Source: Craterostigma plantagineum (lineage: Eukaryota > Streptophyta > Magnoliopsida > Lamiales > Linderniaceae). From it: 64,000 nt of DNA. The stretch lies in NCBI GenBank assembly GCA_027422505.1, contig JAPQWV010001093.1:62001-126000 (forward strand), read 5' to 3'. The translations under genes were made by a program, and so were the position numbers. The notes beneath the pieces are model-generated. The model was given only the letters and a program-made list of their open reading frames with translations, was not told the origin of the DNA and ran no database searches. Position 1 is the first letter of the stretch. Every line of letters begins with the position of its first letter. Shown here in pieces: positions 11,636-21,102 of the stretch.

Positions 11636-13312
11636 ACTCATGTTTACTCCCTCAAGACATGTATGTGGCTCTCACCTTGCCTCGTCACCTCAGCCCGTAT
11701 GTGATTGGGTTCTTCCAAGACCTTAGCTTTCCCTTTCTCTTCAACATGACGCCATGCACGCCTAGATGTGGTAATGCTGTTTGACTGCGGGACTATAGCA
11801 TTAGCTTTCTTCATGTTCTTACCCGGTCGATGGTTGGGCATGCTTGGACGTGAATGATTGGGTTGCTTTTTGAGGCAGGTCCCATCGCCATGGGTCCAAG
11901 AACGACATGCCGTGCATTGCTTAGGTTTCCATTCATACTCCACCCGGATGGGCACCACGGCTGTAATCCCTCCGTCCTTAGTAGGAATTCTGACATTGCT
12001 TTTGGTGAATGGGTCTTCAAGAGTCTTCTGAATGCAAACCCTCGCATATTCGAGTCATTCAGAAGTGGCCGTAATTGCGTCAGCAAATAATGGCTTGCTA
12101 TGATGCTAGCCACTACCCCTAGTCCTTCTTGTGTCCACAACTCCGTCGGCACGTTACGTAGCTTGACCCATAACGGAACAGCCAAGTGCTGTTTTTGTCG
12201 AATGATATTGCAATCCTCCAAACCTCAAGAAATAGTGGCTGCCCCTGCATGAGCCATGGGCCGCCTTCAAGGACTGCCGTAGCTGCATCAGCGGTAGCAA
12301 ACTAAAATTTAAAGAAACCATTTATCGCCATATGAACTTCCACGACGTCCTTCCACATCAATCGTGCAAAGCGTTCGACGTGGGGATAATAAGGTTTCTT
12401 TCCAAGAAAGTATCCCACAAGGGTGTGATCCCATCTCGCCGTCCCTTTATGAATCACATCCCACGAAGGGCAAGCCTCGCCAACTCCATCGATTATCGAG
12501 GGCGCCGTGTAGGACAAAGTAAGATGCGTCGGCGAGGCGCGTCGTGGCTGTGCTCTGTTGGTGCTAGCACCCTAAACGACGACTGCGAAGGAGTGACTCC
12601 CAGCACCGTCGTTCGATCGCCGAGGTGACAGCCCAGCCGGAGTAGTTTTAGCCGTGTCTTCAGGTGTACCACGCGGCCCATTTGTACAAACCCGAGAAAC
12701 CTTAGGCCCGGAATTAGAATCATCACACGGGGCCACCATGTTAGTTTGTTCCATGATGGGTGTAGGAATAGTTATCGTACTAGGCGTGCCACCGGTAGTG
12801 GCAGCCCTGACCCCGATACCCGTTGGTGCAAACGGGGTTCAGAGAAACAGCGATCAAATTGAATCAGCGGCATATGCTCGTCATCGGAAGCGTCTTCCAC
12901 GGAGGGAGAGTCTCGGGCAGCGGCGGAGGTGTTCCCTGCCGTAGAGGACGATGTTGGTCGATGCGTGGGTCACGGAGGGGAGCCACCGTATTTTTGGGCG
13001 ACCGTTCTTCATCAGAGGCTTCTTCGAGGACTGGCCCAGACCCCGAGGCAGGCGGCGGTGTGCCCCGTCGAATAGGGAAACGGTGGTCAAGGTGGGAATC
13101 GCGCAGAGGGCTGAAGGCATTCGTGTAGCGGTGTTGACGACAACGCGGGACTGCGGTGATATCGATTCTTTATTTCTGCTGCTAACATAGCCAACCAGTG
13201 CCTCGAAGGCAGCCACGTCGAAACGATCCTAAAAGCCGATAATATTAGTCCAAAGGAGTCCATAGTCCGGCATAGATTCTAACGGATCCATATCATTTGG
13301 TAAGGAATCCAT
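11636..13312 (-). pseudogene. LINE ORF1 with DUF4283-like domain and zinc knuckle
   Basis: The probable start is the ATG at 13312-13310 (MDSLPNDMDPLESMPD). After a low-complexity segment with several shifts, WDHTLVGYFLGKKPYYPHV at about 12460-12390 is the DUF4283 core seen in plant LINE ORF1/gag-like proteins. Near 12190-12100 is VPLWVKLRNVPTELWTQEGL. KPKQCTACRSWTHGDGTC near 11930-11875 is a CCHC-like knuckle with WTHGDGTC spacing. A Lys-rich tail follows. The protein would bind the element RNA. At least four frame breaks are visible. Confidence 0.82.
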
Positions 13313-13583
13313 CAGAGCAGCCAAACTAGAAGAAGATGAGTAATCACAAAGAAAAGAAGATGAAAAGATGTAGGGGAGAGGAAGCAAGGAGCACCCGAGG
13401 GTTAAGGCCCTCCCATCGCCGTCTGAACCCGACGATGGAGGGTAGAGATATGCGCCGGGCCGGTCAGCAGTGTGGTGGGGTGGTCCCCGACGTTAGGTGG
13501 AGGTAGACGTCGATGGGATGTAACGGGTTTTAGGGTTTGCTAGAGGGAAAAACGTAGAGAGAGAAAGTTAGAGAGATAAAAGG

Positions 13584-13604
13584 TTTTCTGCTTCAAAATT
13601 CTTT
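13584..13604. repeat. Target-site duplication, right copy (LINE)
   Basis: An exact copy of 7743-7763, 21 bp. It marks the 5' boundary of the LINE. Confidence 0.95.
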
Positions 13605-13869
13605 CGTTCCTTTCCTAATGAAATTCTTAAGTCCTCTATCTTCTTAACAATAGGGGGTATGTAGAGAGAATTTTCAGGATGATAAATGTGTGCTTCCTCG
13701 GATTTAGAACGATCTTCTGGGGGATAAGTTGACTCAAAGTCACACTTCTTGGGAATTTCGAAGTCATCGGGTAGTAAATCTGAGGAATTCGAGCACTGAC
13801 GCTAGAGATTTACTTATGTTGAGGTTTGAGAGAGAAATGACGTTGAAGAACACAAAGGCGCTAAAATTA
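13605..13869 (-). pseudogene. Copia 1 gag remnant (upstream part)
   Basis: On the minus strand it reads CDFESTYPPEDRSKSEEAHI, then HPENSLYIPPIVKKIEDL and SLGKERKNF. It joins FEAEKK on the far side of the LINE. The plus-strand copy at 49.15-49.37 kb reads STHLHEDHSLIGEAQI, then NSFYIPPTVREIEALRASL. No upstream gag start, primer-binding site or 5' LTR can be found before the gypsy LTR relic begins at about 13870. Confidence 0.7.
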
Positions 13870-14457
13870 TGATGACCCCAGTCCTTTCGCTACCTCGTCT
13901 ATCGTTAACTTATGTGCCTAACGATGTATTAAGTTAAAAAGACCTGCGGAAATGCGTATGAAAATTTTCCATTTATGTAATGAAGATCGTTTTCTTTACA
14001 TTGACAAAAGAATATTTCTAATTCTAGTTACATGTGAACTGTACATTTTCACAACAAAAGAAATCTATGGGCCCGACCTCACAGGTAGTCATCCATGCAC
14101 ACCTAAGGAATCACGTACCGTGTTCGCGTGCACCTACAACACATAATGTAAGGGGTGAGCGATAAGCTTAGTAAGAAGAAATTATGCATGATATACACGT
14201 GTCAACCCCCCCGCAAAGGCATCCGCGCCCATGCACTTAAGACTCATACTACATTCCCTCAGGGCCCTAGGCTGACTTTCTAGGCGTACACTATATAGAG
14301 CTCTAATCTAACCAGAGCATCAACCCAGAACATGCGGGAATCAACCCAACCATGCTAATAAGGATATAAGGGCTTTAACCCAATCATGAGGGCATCAACC
14401 CAACATGCATCAATGTCGTTCGTATACTGGCGACGGATCAACGTCGACGACGGCGCA
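13870..14457 (-). mobile_element. Relic of a Tekay-type gypsy LTR
   Basis: It begins TGATGACCCCAGTC, resembling the plus-strand left end of the Tekay A LTR (TGTCAGGACCCGTC). It continues with diverged copies of several Tekay A LTR blocks: TGCGGAAATGCG, CACAGGTAGTCATCCATGCA, AATCACGTACCGTG and AGAAATTATGCATGATATAC. From about 14205 it diverges. Around 14320-14420 there are degenerate short repeats of ATCAACCCAACATG. It ends where the Cassandra LTR begins. No coding sequence. Confidence 0.65.
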
Positions 14458-14990
14458 TGTAACGACCCGTCCCATATCGGGACCCACTTGTAGCATTGGT
14501 CCCTACCGGGACCTGTGGGGTTGGGCCCACCGTACTCCGACTGATAGTCTGACCCCGCTGTATCACCACTTAACCTTCCAGCGTGCTTTGTCCTCACTCA
14601 CACGCACCCTCGGCAAACTTATCAGGGTGTCACCCACTCTAGATTGCCCCAAGTCAAGCACGCTTAACTTCGAAGTTTCTATAGATGGACTCCCGAAAAG
14701 GTAGGTCGACCTTGGTGATATGAGTAGTACTATCAATTCTCTTATACGATTCTTAACCTGAAACGCCCATACATTGCCAATCTCAGGATCCCCTCTCATT
14801 CGAGTGTTGGATTGGTTCGTTCATGTACCCCTTTGCCTAGAAGCCTACCAGGAGCCGCTCCTTGTCCGTGCACCTCTCTAGCACCAGCAATCACTTCCCG
14901 CCCTCATCGATCCCGGACGTCACATGCCCACCAGCTTCCGCCTGGTTCGTCCTCGAACCAGCACCGTACTACGAGAGGTTGTGCTCTGAT
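14458..14990 (-). mobile_element. Cassandra-type TRIM: one LTR plus partial internal domain
   Basis: Plus-strand TGTAACGACCC at 14458 and CGTCACA at 14924 are the reverse complements of the ends of the Cassandra LTRs at 49.4-60.7 kb. The length of 467 bp equals the intact LTRs there. Positions 14602-14680 are the reverse complement of a 5S rRNA-like block (box A-like AAGCGTGCTT; GTGACACCCTGATAAG where the array copies read GTGACTTCCTGGGAAG). 14925-14990 is the internal domain down to a cut primer-binding site (GCTCTGAT, complement of ATCAGAGC). There the sequence switches to a copia LTR fragment. Confidence 0.88.
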
Positions 14991-15694
14991 TACCTCATAA
15001 GACGTTAACCTATACGAATATAGGCAGTGAATCCCGATGATAGCAGTCAAAGCCCGACAATCACCTCCGTAAAGTCGGTTGCGTTTCATTGCTGGCCCGT
15101 GTCCATTTCCGAACACTTGCAGGCCTAGCCAATTAGCGATAAACCTAAATCGTGAAAGCAAATCCGATAGTGACCCTATCGGTCTGAGGCTGCTATAGTC
15201 TTCGCTCAATCATTGACAACATCCTAGTCATGTGATTGAGACGAATACGAGCCGAATGTCCGAATACGCGACCTCTCCGATCACCAATATCTCCATCACG
15301 ACCCACAACCTCTCAGGTAATCAGTGACACTGCCGATTCTATGTGGTTGTCAAAGTCATATTCAGATATCCAGTCACCCACCTAGAATCCTTAGACTTAC
15401 GGACTTTTTATTTAATGATGAGATTAAGGACCGCCCGGTGTCTCCTCTCACGTCCCCACGAGAATCTGACGTCCAACTCAAATATTTGGGTGCTATTTAT
15501 TTATCGCACCGCCAGATGCCAATCAGACTTTATATTCGATAACTAAATAATAATGTCTTTATTATAACGAAAATAATATTCACTACTTTATTTGACAGTA
15601 AATACAATTAAACTGTCTAGCGACCTATACATCATCGTGTGCCCTATACTATTCTTAGTCCTCGTATGGCATTACGAGGGCACACTCCCTAACA
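14991..15694 (-). mobile_element. Truncated copia LTR of the copia B family
   Basis: This is the diverged reverse complement of the first ~700 bp of the copia B LTR (18689 to about 19400). Shared blocks include TATACGAATATAGGCAGTGA, GACCCACAACCTCTCAGGTA and CACACTCCCTAACA. The terminal CCTAACA at 15688-15694 is the reverse complement of the LTR start TGTTAGG. The inner end is lost at the junction with the Cassandra internal domain. Confidence 0.85.
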
Positions 15695-16220
15695 AATTTC
15701 TCGATCGAAAAACTACGTGCGAAGAATTTTTCAATTAGGAATACTGATTTACTACTGAAACCATTTTAGTCAAGAGCGTTTTTAGTAGAAAAAACTTTTG
15801 AGCTTTAAATTTTTCGACAAGAATTGGCGATTTTGACCCCGCGCAAAACTTTTTCTCTCGAAAAACTTTTCGGTCAGACATTTCGTGTTTGACTTTGAGA
15901 TTTATGCCTGTAAAATTTTTCCGGTCAACCTATTAATTTTGACTCAACGAGAAACTCAATTGGGTACTGTTTCTCGACGACCAAAATCAATTAACGCATC
16001 GAAAAAAATTTCAACCGCGAATTTCGATCAAATTTTCAAAACTCAACTTGACTGAAGATATATAGGTTGGACTACCTTTGGACCGAACGGGATCAGATTG
16101 TTTACAGTTTGATAACTGGACCTATAGGTTTAACAACGCCACGTATCATCTAAATTTTTTTCGATCGACTATCTAGCGCTAAATTGAAACTATGCACTCG
16201 AGAAATTTAGTCAACTCCTT
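15695..16220. other. AT-rich spacer without recognisable features
   Basis: No coding similarity. Repeated short CGAAAAACTTTT-like strings and stops in all frames suggest old LTR or other transposon DNA, but I cannot tie it to a family. Confidence 0.4.
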
Positions 16221-16490
16221 TTTTTTATGGCATACGCTGGGCTGCCCATCGTTGGAGTGGCCAGCACCTTGCTTGGATGGGACTACGACACACCATTGCC
16301 TCGCTGATATACCACATTTGGATGGAGAGGAACAGGAGATGGCGTGAAGGACACCGTCGCACCCCCGATCAAATTGTGGCCGAGATTGAAACTATCCTTT
16401 GCTTATGACTGACCACCATCCCGAATAAGTACTGCTGGCAGGCTGCTGCCCTCCAACGTGAATGGCGCATTTCCTGGTACGGAGGATCCG
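16221..16490 (+). pseudogene. LINE ORF2 zinc-binding domain fragment
   Basis: The plus-strand translation includes RWSGQHLAWMGLRH, IASLIYHIWMERNRRWREGH and then, past a stop, NKYCWQAAALQREWRISW. This is the C-terminal part of the LINE zinc-binding domain also present at 1-420 and 7909-8208. It is 5'-truncated; I saw no target duplication. Confidence 0.8.
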
Positions 16491-17037
16491 TGTGGCTTTG
16501 CTGTCGCTCGGTTGGGGAGCTGTTGGGCCGGTCGATGATGCCAAGGATACTGCACCTTGTTTTGCCGCATCACTGCCTTCTCTTTCTTTGGCTGACTGAG
16601 TCGATCCGTCCCCTCTCCTCTCCTTTCCTATCTTCTTTCCTTCTCTACCTGTTCTCTCCGTGTCTCTTTGCGTTGGTTGCGGTGGTTGTCGCTTCCTTCC
16701 GTGGCTGTGGGTGGGGTGTGCAAAGCTAGCGCGCCGTGTTGTCCATCTCGGCGTGACATTGTACACACGGTCCCCCTCTCCTTGGAAAACAGGAGTTGGC
16801 GTCTCTACGCCCCACGCTGACCTGTTCTGCGGATGTTCCCCATTCCCGCCCGTGGCTTATCCTGCGTGATTTGCCTTCGGTTTGTGCCCTTGGCGCTGTT
16901 TTGTGGCACTTGGCCTGCAATCCCTGCTGGTACCTCACCTGGTCCCAGGAACCCGAAGATGGAAGCGGTTATCGACACCTTCGTAGCCCTGTTTGTTTGA
17001 TCTTTGTTTGCTACGGAACTTCCTATGGGCAGCCGTC
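16491..17037. other. GC-rich CT-biased spacer, unassigned
   Basis: This could be the 3' UTR of the preceding LINE fragment or the 5' leader of the following unidentified frame. It has a pyrimidine-rich run around 16600-16680. Open frames on both strands look like low-complexity translation and are not supported. Confidence 0.3.
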
Positions 17038-18105
17038 GATGCCGATCCCATTCGAGCTGCTTCGTCTCGCCGACCCCTCAGGAGATGTCTATAGGCTGTA
17101 CTGTCGGGAGAATCATCTCACGGAGCAGATGATTAGAGGGCCCCCGACAGATTTTCATGTGAGCCCTCCCAATAACAACAGCACCAACCTAGCCCTGAAG
17201 CCGAGTTGATAGATCAAGTGGCTCAGGAGCTAGAACAGGAGCCTCCAACTCACGAAACACAAGTACCGGACGATGATGCCATGCTGATTGGCGCACTGGC
17301 ACAAGAGTTGGAACTTGAGGCTCCACAACACTCACTTGGGGTCGAAGTGCCCATCATATTGGCGTGTTCCAATGATCGATTGACGAAATCATGCAACAGG
17401 CAACACAGCCCGAAGCGGAAACGGGGCACAGTCCACCATCACAGGCTACTACGCCTGCACCAGAGGCCGTGATTCCCACGATCACATCTCAAGAACCTCA
17501 ACCAACAGAAGCCCATGAGGATGTTGCAAGGGAACTAACCCCTCATACAGCTACTTCGTCCGAAGCCACGGATTCCGACGAAGAGGTTCACCTGATCAGA
17601 CTGGTTCCAAGACATTCACTCTCAATCACCGAGCCCATCATCACAGCTGTTGCTTCTACATCTGACACGACACCACTCATCACTCCAAGTGCTGAGGCTG
17701 AAGCCCAGAATCCACTCATTACCGGCCCAGTCCCACCGGTGTCTGATACGCAGATTCAATCTGAACCTGCCATAACATCCATAGATGAGAATCTTCAAGA
17801 TTTGAATCGAGGATTGGATAGAAGTCTCGGACAGTCACAACCTCAAGTGACTACGAGCCAGCTTGAGGAGCCGGCGAGAGCTCAAGGGTTGACAACAGGC
17901 GACATTAGTCGACCTGGTCCATCAACGGAGGCGTCCGCCCAGTTTGTGACAGAAGCACACTTCCAAACAGCTCTCTCTGCGGCCATCAGATCACTTGAAG
18001 ACAAACTGATGGAGAGAGTGCTGGCAGCCATCGAGACGTCTCGATGCGACACTGGAAAAGCACCCGTCCCAGAGGGCACTTCACCACAAGCAAACTTTCC
18101 AACCC
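17038..18105 (+). pseudogene. 5' part of an unidentified Pro/Thr/Glu-rich frame split by Tekay A
   Basis: Three frame segments read consistently: MPIPFELLRLADPSGDVYRL (17038 to about 17180), then QQHQPSPEAELIDQVAQELE (about 17185-17375), then IDEIMQQATQPEAETGHSPP onward (17379-18105). They need two frameshifts. The product is rich in Pro, Thr, Ser, Glu and Gln, with a short probable helix (FQTALSAAIRSLEDKLMERV) near its end. The segment stops at the AACCC target site of Tekay A. With the 20.5-kb nest and one target copy removed it continues in the same frame at 38630. I do not recognise the family; a retroelement gag-like or accessory protein is possible because all neighbours are transposons. 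Confidence 0.55.
18101..18105. repeat. Target-site duplication AACCC, left copy (Tekay A)
   Basis: AACCC directly precedes the LTR end TGTCAGG at 18106; the partner is at 38625-38629. Confidence 0.9.
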
Positions 18106-18688
18106 TGTCAGGACCCGTCGTCCCGCCCTCGTATTCCGTTCTAATTCTAAGTGTTAATGCTTTGTTATTGTGCGTATACGTAAAAGTGCGAATAAAATTT
18201 TTCATTTTAAAACGTGCATGCGGAAGTCTTATATACATGTCAAAAGAATATTCGTAACTCGTTCTACGATTCATCGAAATCATGTCTACACAAAATACAA
18301 GTGTGTGTGTGTGTGTGTGCAGCCAAAAGCTCCCTATGCGTCCGGCCGTCACAGGTCGTCATCCATACACACACTCCCACCCCAAAAGCAGCCGGATAGC
18401 TTCAAAAGATCGGCCTCGCATAAAAGTCGGATCACGTACCGTGATCGTCAGTGCCTACAATACGTAACATAAAGAATGAGCCACCGAGGCTCAGTAAGCA
18501 GAAATTATGCATGTATGCACGTGTCCTAACGATCGACAATCCACGTTGTCGTTTTCTAATCTCTCCTTCTCATTTTCTTGTCCTTTTTCTGACTCATACT
18601 TATTTTCTTATACTCTTACTTCGTACGGGCCCTCGGCTTTCTATCCCTCTATGCGCCATTTCATAGAGATCTCATCTGTGGGGGTTCT
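18106..18688 (-). repeat. Tekay A 3' LTR, distal piece
   Basis: It matches 35608-36190 of the right LTR almost base for base. One visible difference is a longer GT microsatellite here (about 18301-18319) than at 35811-35817. It stops at GTTCT where copia B is inserted and resumes at 28528. Confidence 0.93.
18684..18688. repeat. Target-site duplication GTTCT, left copy (copia B)
   Basis: GTTCT precedes TGTTAGGG; its partner is at 28523-28527. The uninterrupted Tekay A LTR at 36181-36200 shows a single GTTCT followed directly by CACACT. Confidence 0.93.
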
Positions 18689-20058
18689 TGTTAGGGAGTG
18701 TGCCCTCGGAATGCCATACGAGGACTAGGAATAGTATAGGGCGCATGATGATGTATAGGTTGTAAGACAGGTTTATTGTATATACCGTCAAATAAATTAA
18801 TGAATATTTATTTTCATTATAATAAAGGCATTATTATTTATTTATCGAATTTAAAGTCTACTTGGCATCTGGTAGTGCGATAAATAAATAACACCCAAAT
18901 GTTTGAGTTGGACGTCTGATTCTCGTGGGACGAGAGAGGAGACACCGGACGGTCCTTAATCTCAACATTAAATAAAAAGTCCGTAAGTCTAAGGATTTTA
19001 GGTGGGTGACTAGATATCCGAATATGACTTATCCATTGACGACCACATAGTATCGGTAGTGTCACCGATTACCTGAGAGGTTGTGGGTCGTGATGGAGAT
19101 ATTGGTGATCGGAGAGATTGTGTATTCGGACATTCGGCTCGTATTCGTCTCAATCACATGGCTAGGATGTTGTCAATGATTGAACGAATGACTATAGCAG
19201 CCTCAGACCGATAGGGTCATTGACGGATTTGCTTTCGCGATTTCGGTTTGTCGCTAGTTGGCTAGGCTCGCAAGTGTTCATAAATGAGACACGGGTCAGC
19301 GACGAAACGCAACCGACTTTACGGAGGTGATTGCCGGGCTTTGACTGCTATCGGGATTCACTGCCTATATTCGTATAGGTTAATGTCCTATGAGGTAATC
19401 GGAGAGCGACGATTATAAAGCCTTCGGCCGAAGCTTGGAAAACTTGCTTGTATTAGATACGGAGCGGAGTTTAAATAATCGGTTCGGTCTCGATTATAAC
19501 ATAGTGTTAGGTTAGTGAGTTTGACATTTGCATGGCTCTCACCTAACCGGGACGCAAGTGAAAGGCGTAAGAAGTATTTAAATGTATACACTATAGTCGG
19601 TTCGCCCGAATTTCGATTAGATCAAAATTCGTTCTCAACTGGGATCTGTCCGGTACCGTGGGATTGGCTAGGCGAATACCGGGGCTCGTGGATTCCTCCC
19701 ATGCCAGTTGAGACGGACCTAGAGAGTCGCGCTTAAAAATGGTAATGAACTTGAATGAAAACGGCGGGCTTTTCTGTGGAACCTAACGAATGAGATTCGT
19801 TGAGGTAGTGGCAAAGTTGATACGAGGTGTCGACGACTTAGTTAAATTCCAGTGACTGTCACGGAAATAACTAGGACTTAAGATTGTCTTAAGTGCTTAA
19901 TTAATTAACTAAGTGGGCTCAATTATAATTAAAATAATTAGATTGGATTTAATTATTTTATTATTTAAAATTGAGGGACTAAATTAAGAATTTAAAAAAC
20001 CTCAAGGGCCAAAATGAAATTGACATAAAATAAATAAAAAAAAAAAAATATAGAAATA

Positions 20059-20133
20059 TCTACACATCCACGTTGGGATGTGTAGAAACTAATGACTCAT
20101 TAGATGAGTCATTAACAAGTGTTTGACACTTGT
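20059..20133 (+). repeat. Three tandem perfect inverted repeats in the copia B LTR
   Basis: Stem 1 is 11 bp (20059-20069 with 20076-20086, 6-nt loop). Stem 2 is 11 bp (TAATGACTCAT, 20090-20100, with 20104-20114, loop TAG). Stem 3 is 8 bp (ACAAGTGT, 20115-20122, with 20126-20133, loop TTG). Spacers are 3 and 0 nt. The 3' LTR repeats them at 27492-27566. Stem 2 contains TGACTCA, a bZIP-type site, in both arms. Confidence 0.9.
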
Positions 20134-20490
20134 CTCAATTAAATAAAAAAAAAAATGTTATAACCATGCATATATGCATAAAACGTGAGATGCAAGGAGA
20201 GAGAGGGAATTTTTATGATTCATTGAACAAATAAGAAATAAAAGAAGAAAAGAAATAGAATTTATAGAAATTCTTAAGCCACTTTGAAGCTACGGGTTCG
20301 TTTGACGAGTCCCGACGCCCGAACTGAGTTGCGTCTAGCCATCGGGAGTATTCTCAGAGGTTCATTCAAGGTAATACCGGCGTGACGATCTAGCCCGGAA
20401 GTCCCGGGATCCAGACGAGGTGTAGCCACGTTCATCCGAGGCGACGACAGAAGAAATCCCGTTCACCGAAGGTATACCTCGAACCTTAAC

Positions 20491-20850
20491 GATTTGATTT
20501 ACGAAACATACCAAACGGTATCGGAATAATTCGAAAGACCCCTCGTTGGAAACGTCGGGAAGTGTAGAATTATTCTGGAAAATTTGGTATCGATCGGAAA
20601 TCATTTCGGTCGTCAAATAGTCAAAAGACGGCAGACTGCCGTTTTACTCGAATTAATAATTTCGAACCACAGATTTGATTTTGAGAAAAATATCAAACGA
20701 TGTCGGAATAATTCGAGAGACCTATCGTTGCGAACGTTAGGAAGTGTAGAATTATTCTGGAAAGTTTGGTATTGATCAAAAGTCATTTCGGTCTCCAAAT
20801 AATCGAAAAACGTCTGGTTGCCGCTTTGTTCGATTAATTTGGATCTAAAT
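20491..20850 (+). repeat. Two-copy direct repeat (182-bp period) in the copia B LTR
   Basis: The blocks GATTTGATTT, GTCGGAATAATTCGA, AGTGTAGAATTATTCTGGAA and CATTTCGGTC recur 182 bp apart; AGTGTAGAATTATTCTGG starts at 20561 and 20743. The units are diverged, so the duplication is older than this insertion. It is also present in the 3' LTR (about 27924-28283). Confidence 0.88.
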
Positions 20851-21090
20851 TATTAATTCAAATAAATTGGAAATAAATTCGAATTTTGATAATTCGAATT
20901 AACCGCGATCTCTCGAGGCTTAAGGCAGCATCTCAGACCCTCGGGAGAAGCCGAATGGCGTAAGGTTAAATTTAGATATTAAAAATCGAAAATTCGCCAC
21001 CCTACGCCGCTCGGTACAAACCATGCTTCCGCTATAGCCACGTTGCGCTGTTTTGGGGCCGGCGTCGATTAATCGGGCCCACTCATACAG

Positions 21091-21102
21091 TGGTATCAGA
21101 GC
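21091..21102 (+). promoter_or_regulatory. Copia B primer-binding site (initiator tRNA-Met)
   Basis: TGGTATCAGAGC, one base after the LTR end, is complementary to the 3' end of plant initiator methionine tRNA, the usual primer of minus-strand synthesis. Confidence 0.95.

Larger units (their letters stand above)
7764..13583 (-). mobile_element. Near full-length L1-type LINE inserted in copia 1
   Basis: The element is 5.8 kb, on the minus strand, bounded by a perfect 21-bp target duplication. In its own direction it has a CT-rich 5' UTR (13583 to about 13313), an ORF1 with a DUF4283-like domain and a zinc knuckle (13312 to about 11636), and an ORF2 with APE-type endonuclease, reverse transcriptase and terminal zinc-binding domain (11483-7909). 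The 3' UTR ends at 7764 with TTTAGTGACC and only a short A-rich end (AAATAAAG at the junction). Both ORFs carry shifts and stops. The completeness suggests target-primed reverse transcription that ran to the 5' end, followed by decay. Confidence 0.93.
3643..13869 (-). mobile_element. Decayed Ty1/copia retrotransposon (copia 1), interrupted by two LINEs
   Basis: Read on the minus strand, the order is gag remnant (13869-13605, then 7742 to about 6905), protease (near 6890), pre-integrase zinc finger and integrase (6850-5370), reverse transcriptase (5100-4400) and RNase H (4227-3643). This is the Ty1/copia order, with integrase before reverse transcriptase. Frames are broken by stops and shifts throughout. 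The same family appears on the plus strand at 48.29-48.87 kb and 48.9-62.9 kb, sharing gag and integrase stretches. I found neither LTR. A 15-bp duplication marks a LINE tail at 5929-6053 and a 21-bp duplication marks a LINE at 7764-13583. Confidence 0.85.
18689..21089 (+). repeat. Copia B 5' LTR
   Basis: It starts TGTTAGGGAGTG and ends ACTCATACA, 2401 bp. Inside are three consecutive perfect hairpins (20059-20133) and a two-copy tandem repeat of period 182 bp (about 20491-20850). Fragments of the same family's LTR occur at 14991-15694, about 42961-43655 and about 62945-63940. Confidence 0.95.

Noticed and set aside
12572..13216. Open frames on the plus strand opposite LINE ORF1
   Set aside because: They are shadows of the GC-rich ORF1 region; the minus strand carries the recognisable domains.
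16392..16938. Arg/Pro-rich minus-strand frames near 16.4-16.9 kb
   Set aside because: Low-complexity translation of a CT-rich stretch adjoining a plus-strand LINE fragment; no domain.
18300..18320. GT microsatellite as a regulatory element
   Set aside because: It differs in length between the two Tekay A LTRs and looks like ordinary repeat slippage.
20362..20798. Two similar antisense peptides in the copia B LTR (both with FQNNSTLP)
   Set aside because: They are the translation of the 182-bp direct repeat in two different frames; 182 is not a multiple of three. They recur in both LTRs, with no sign of coding.
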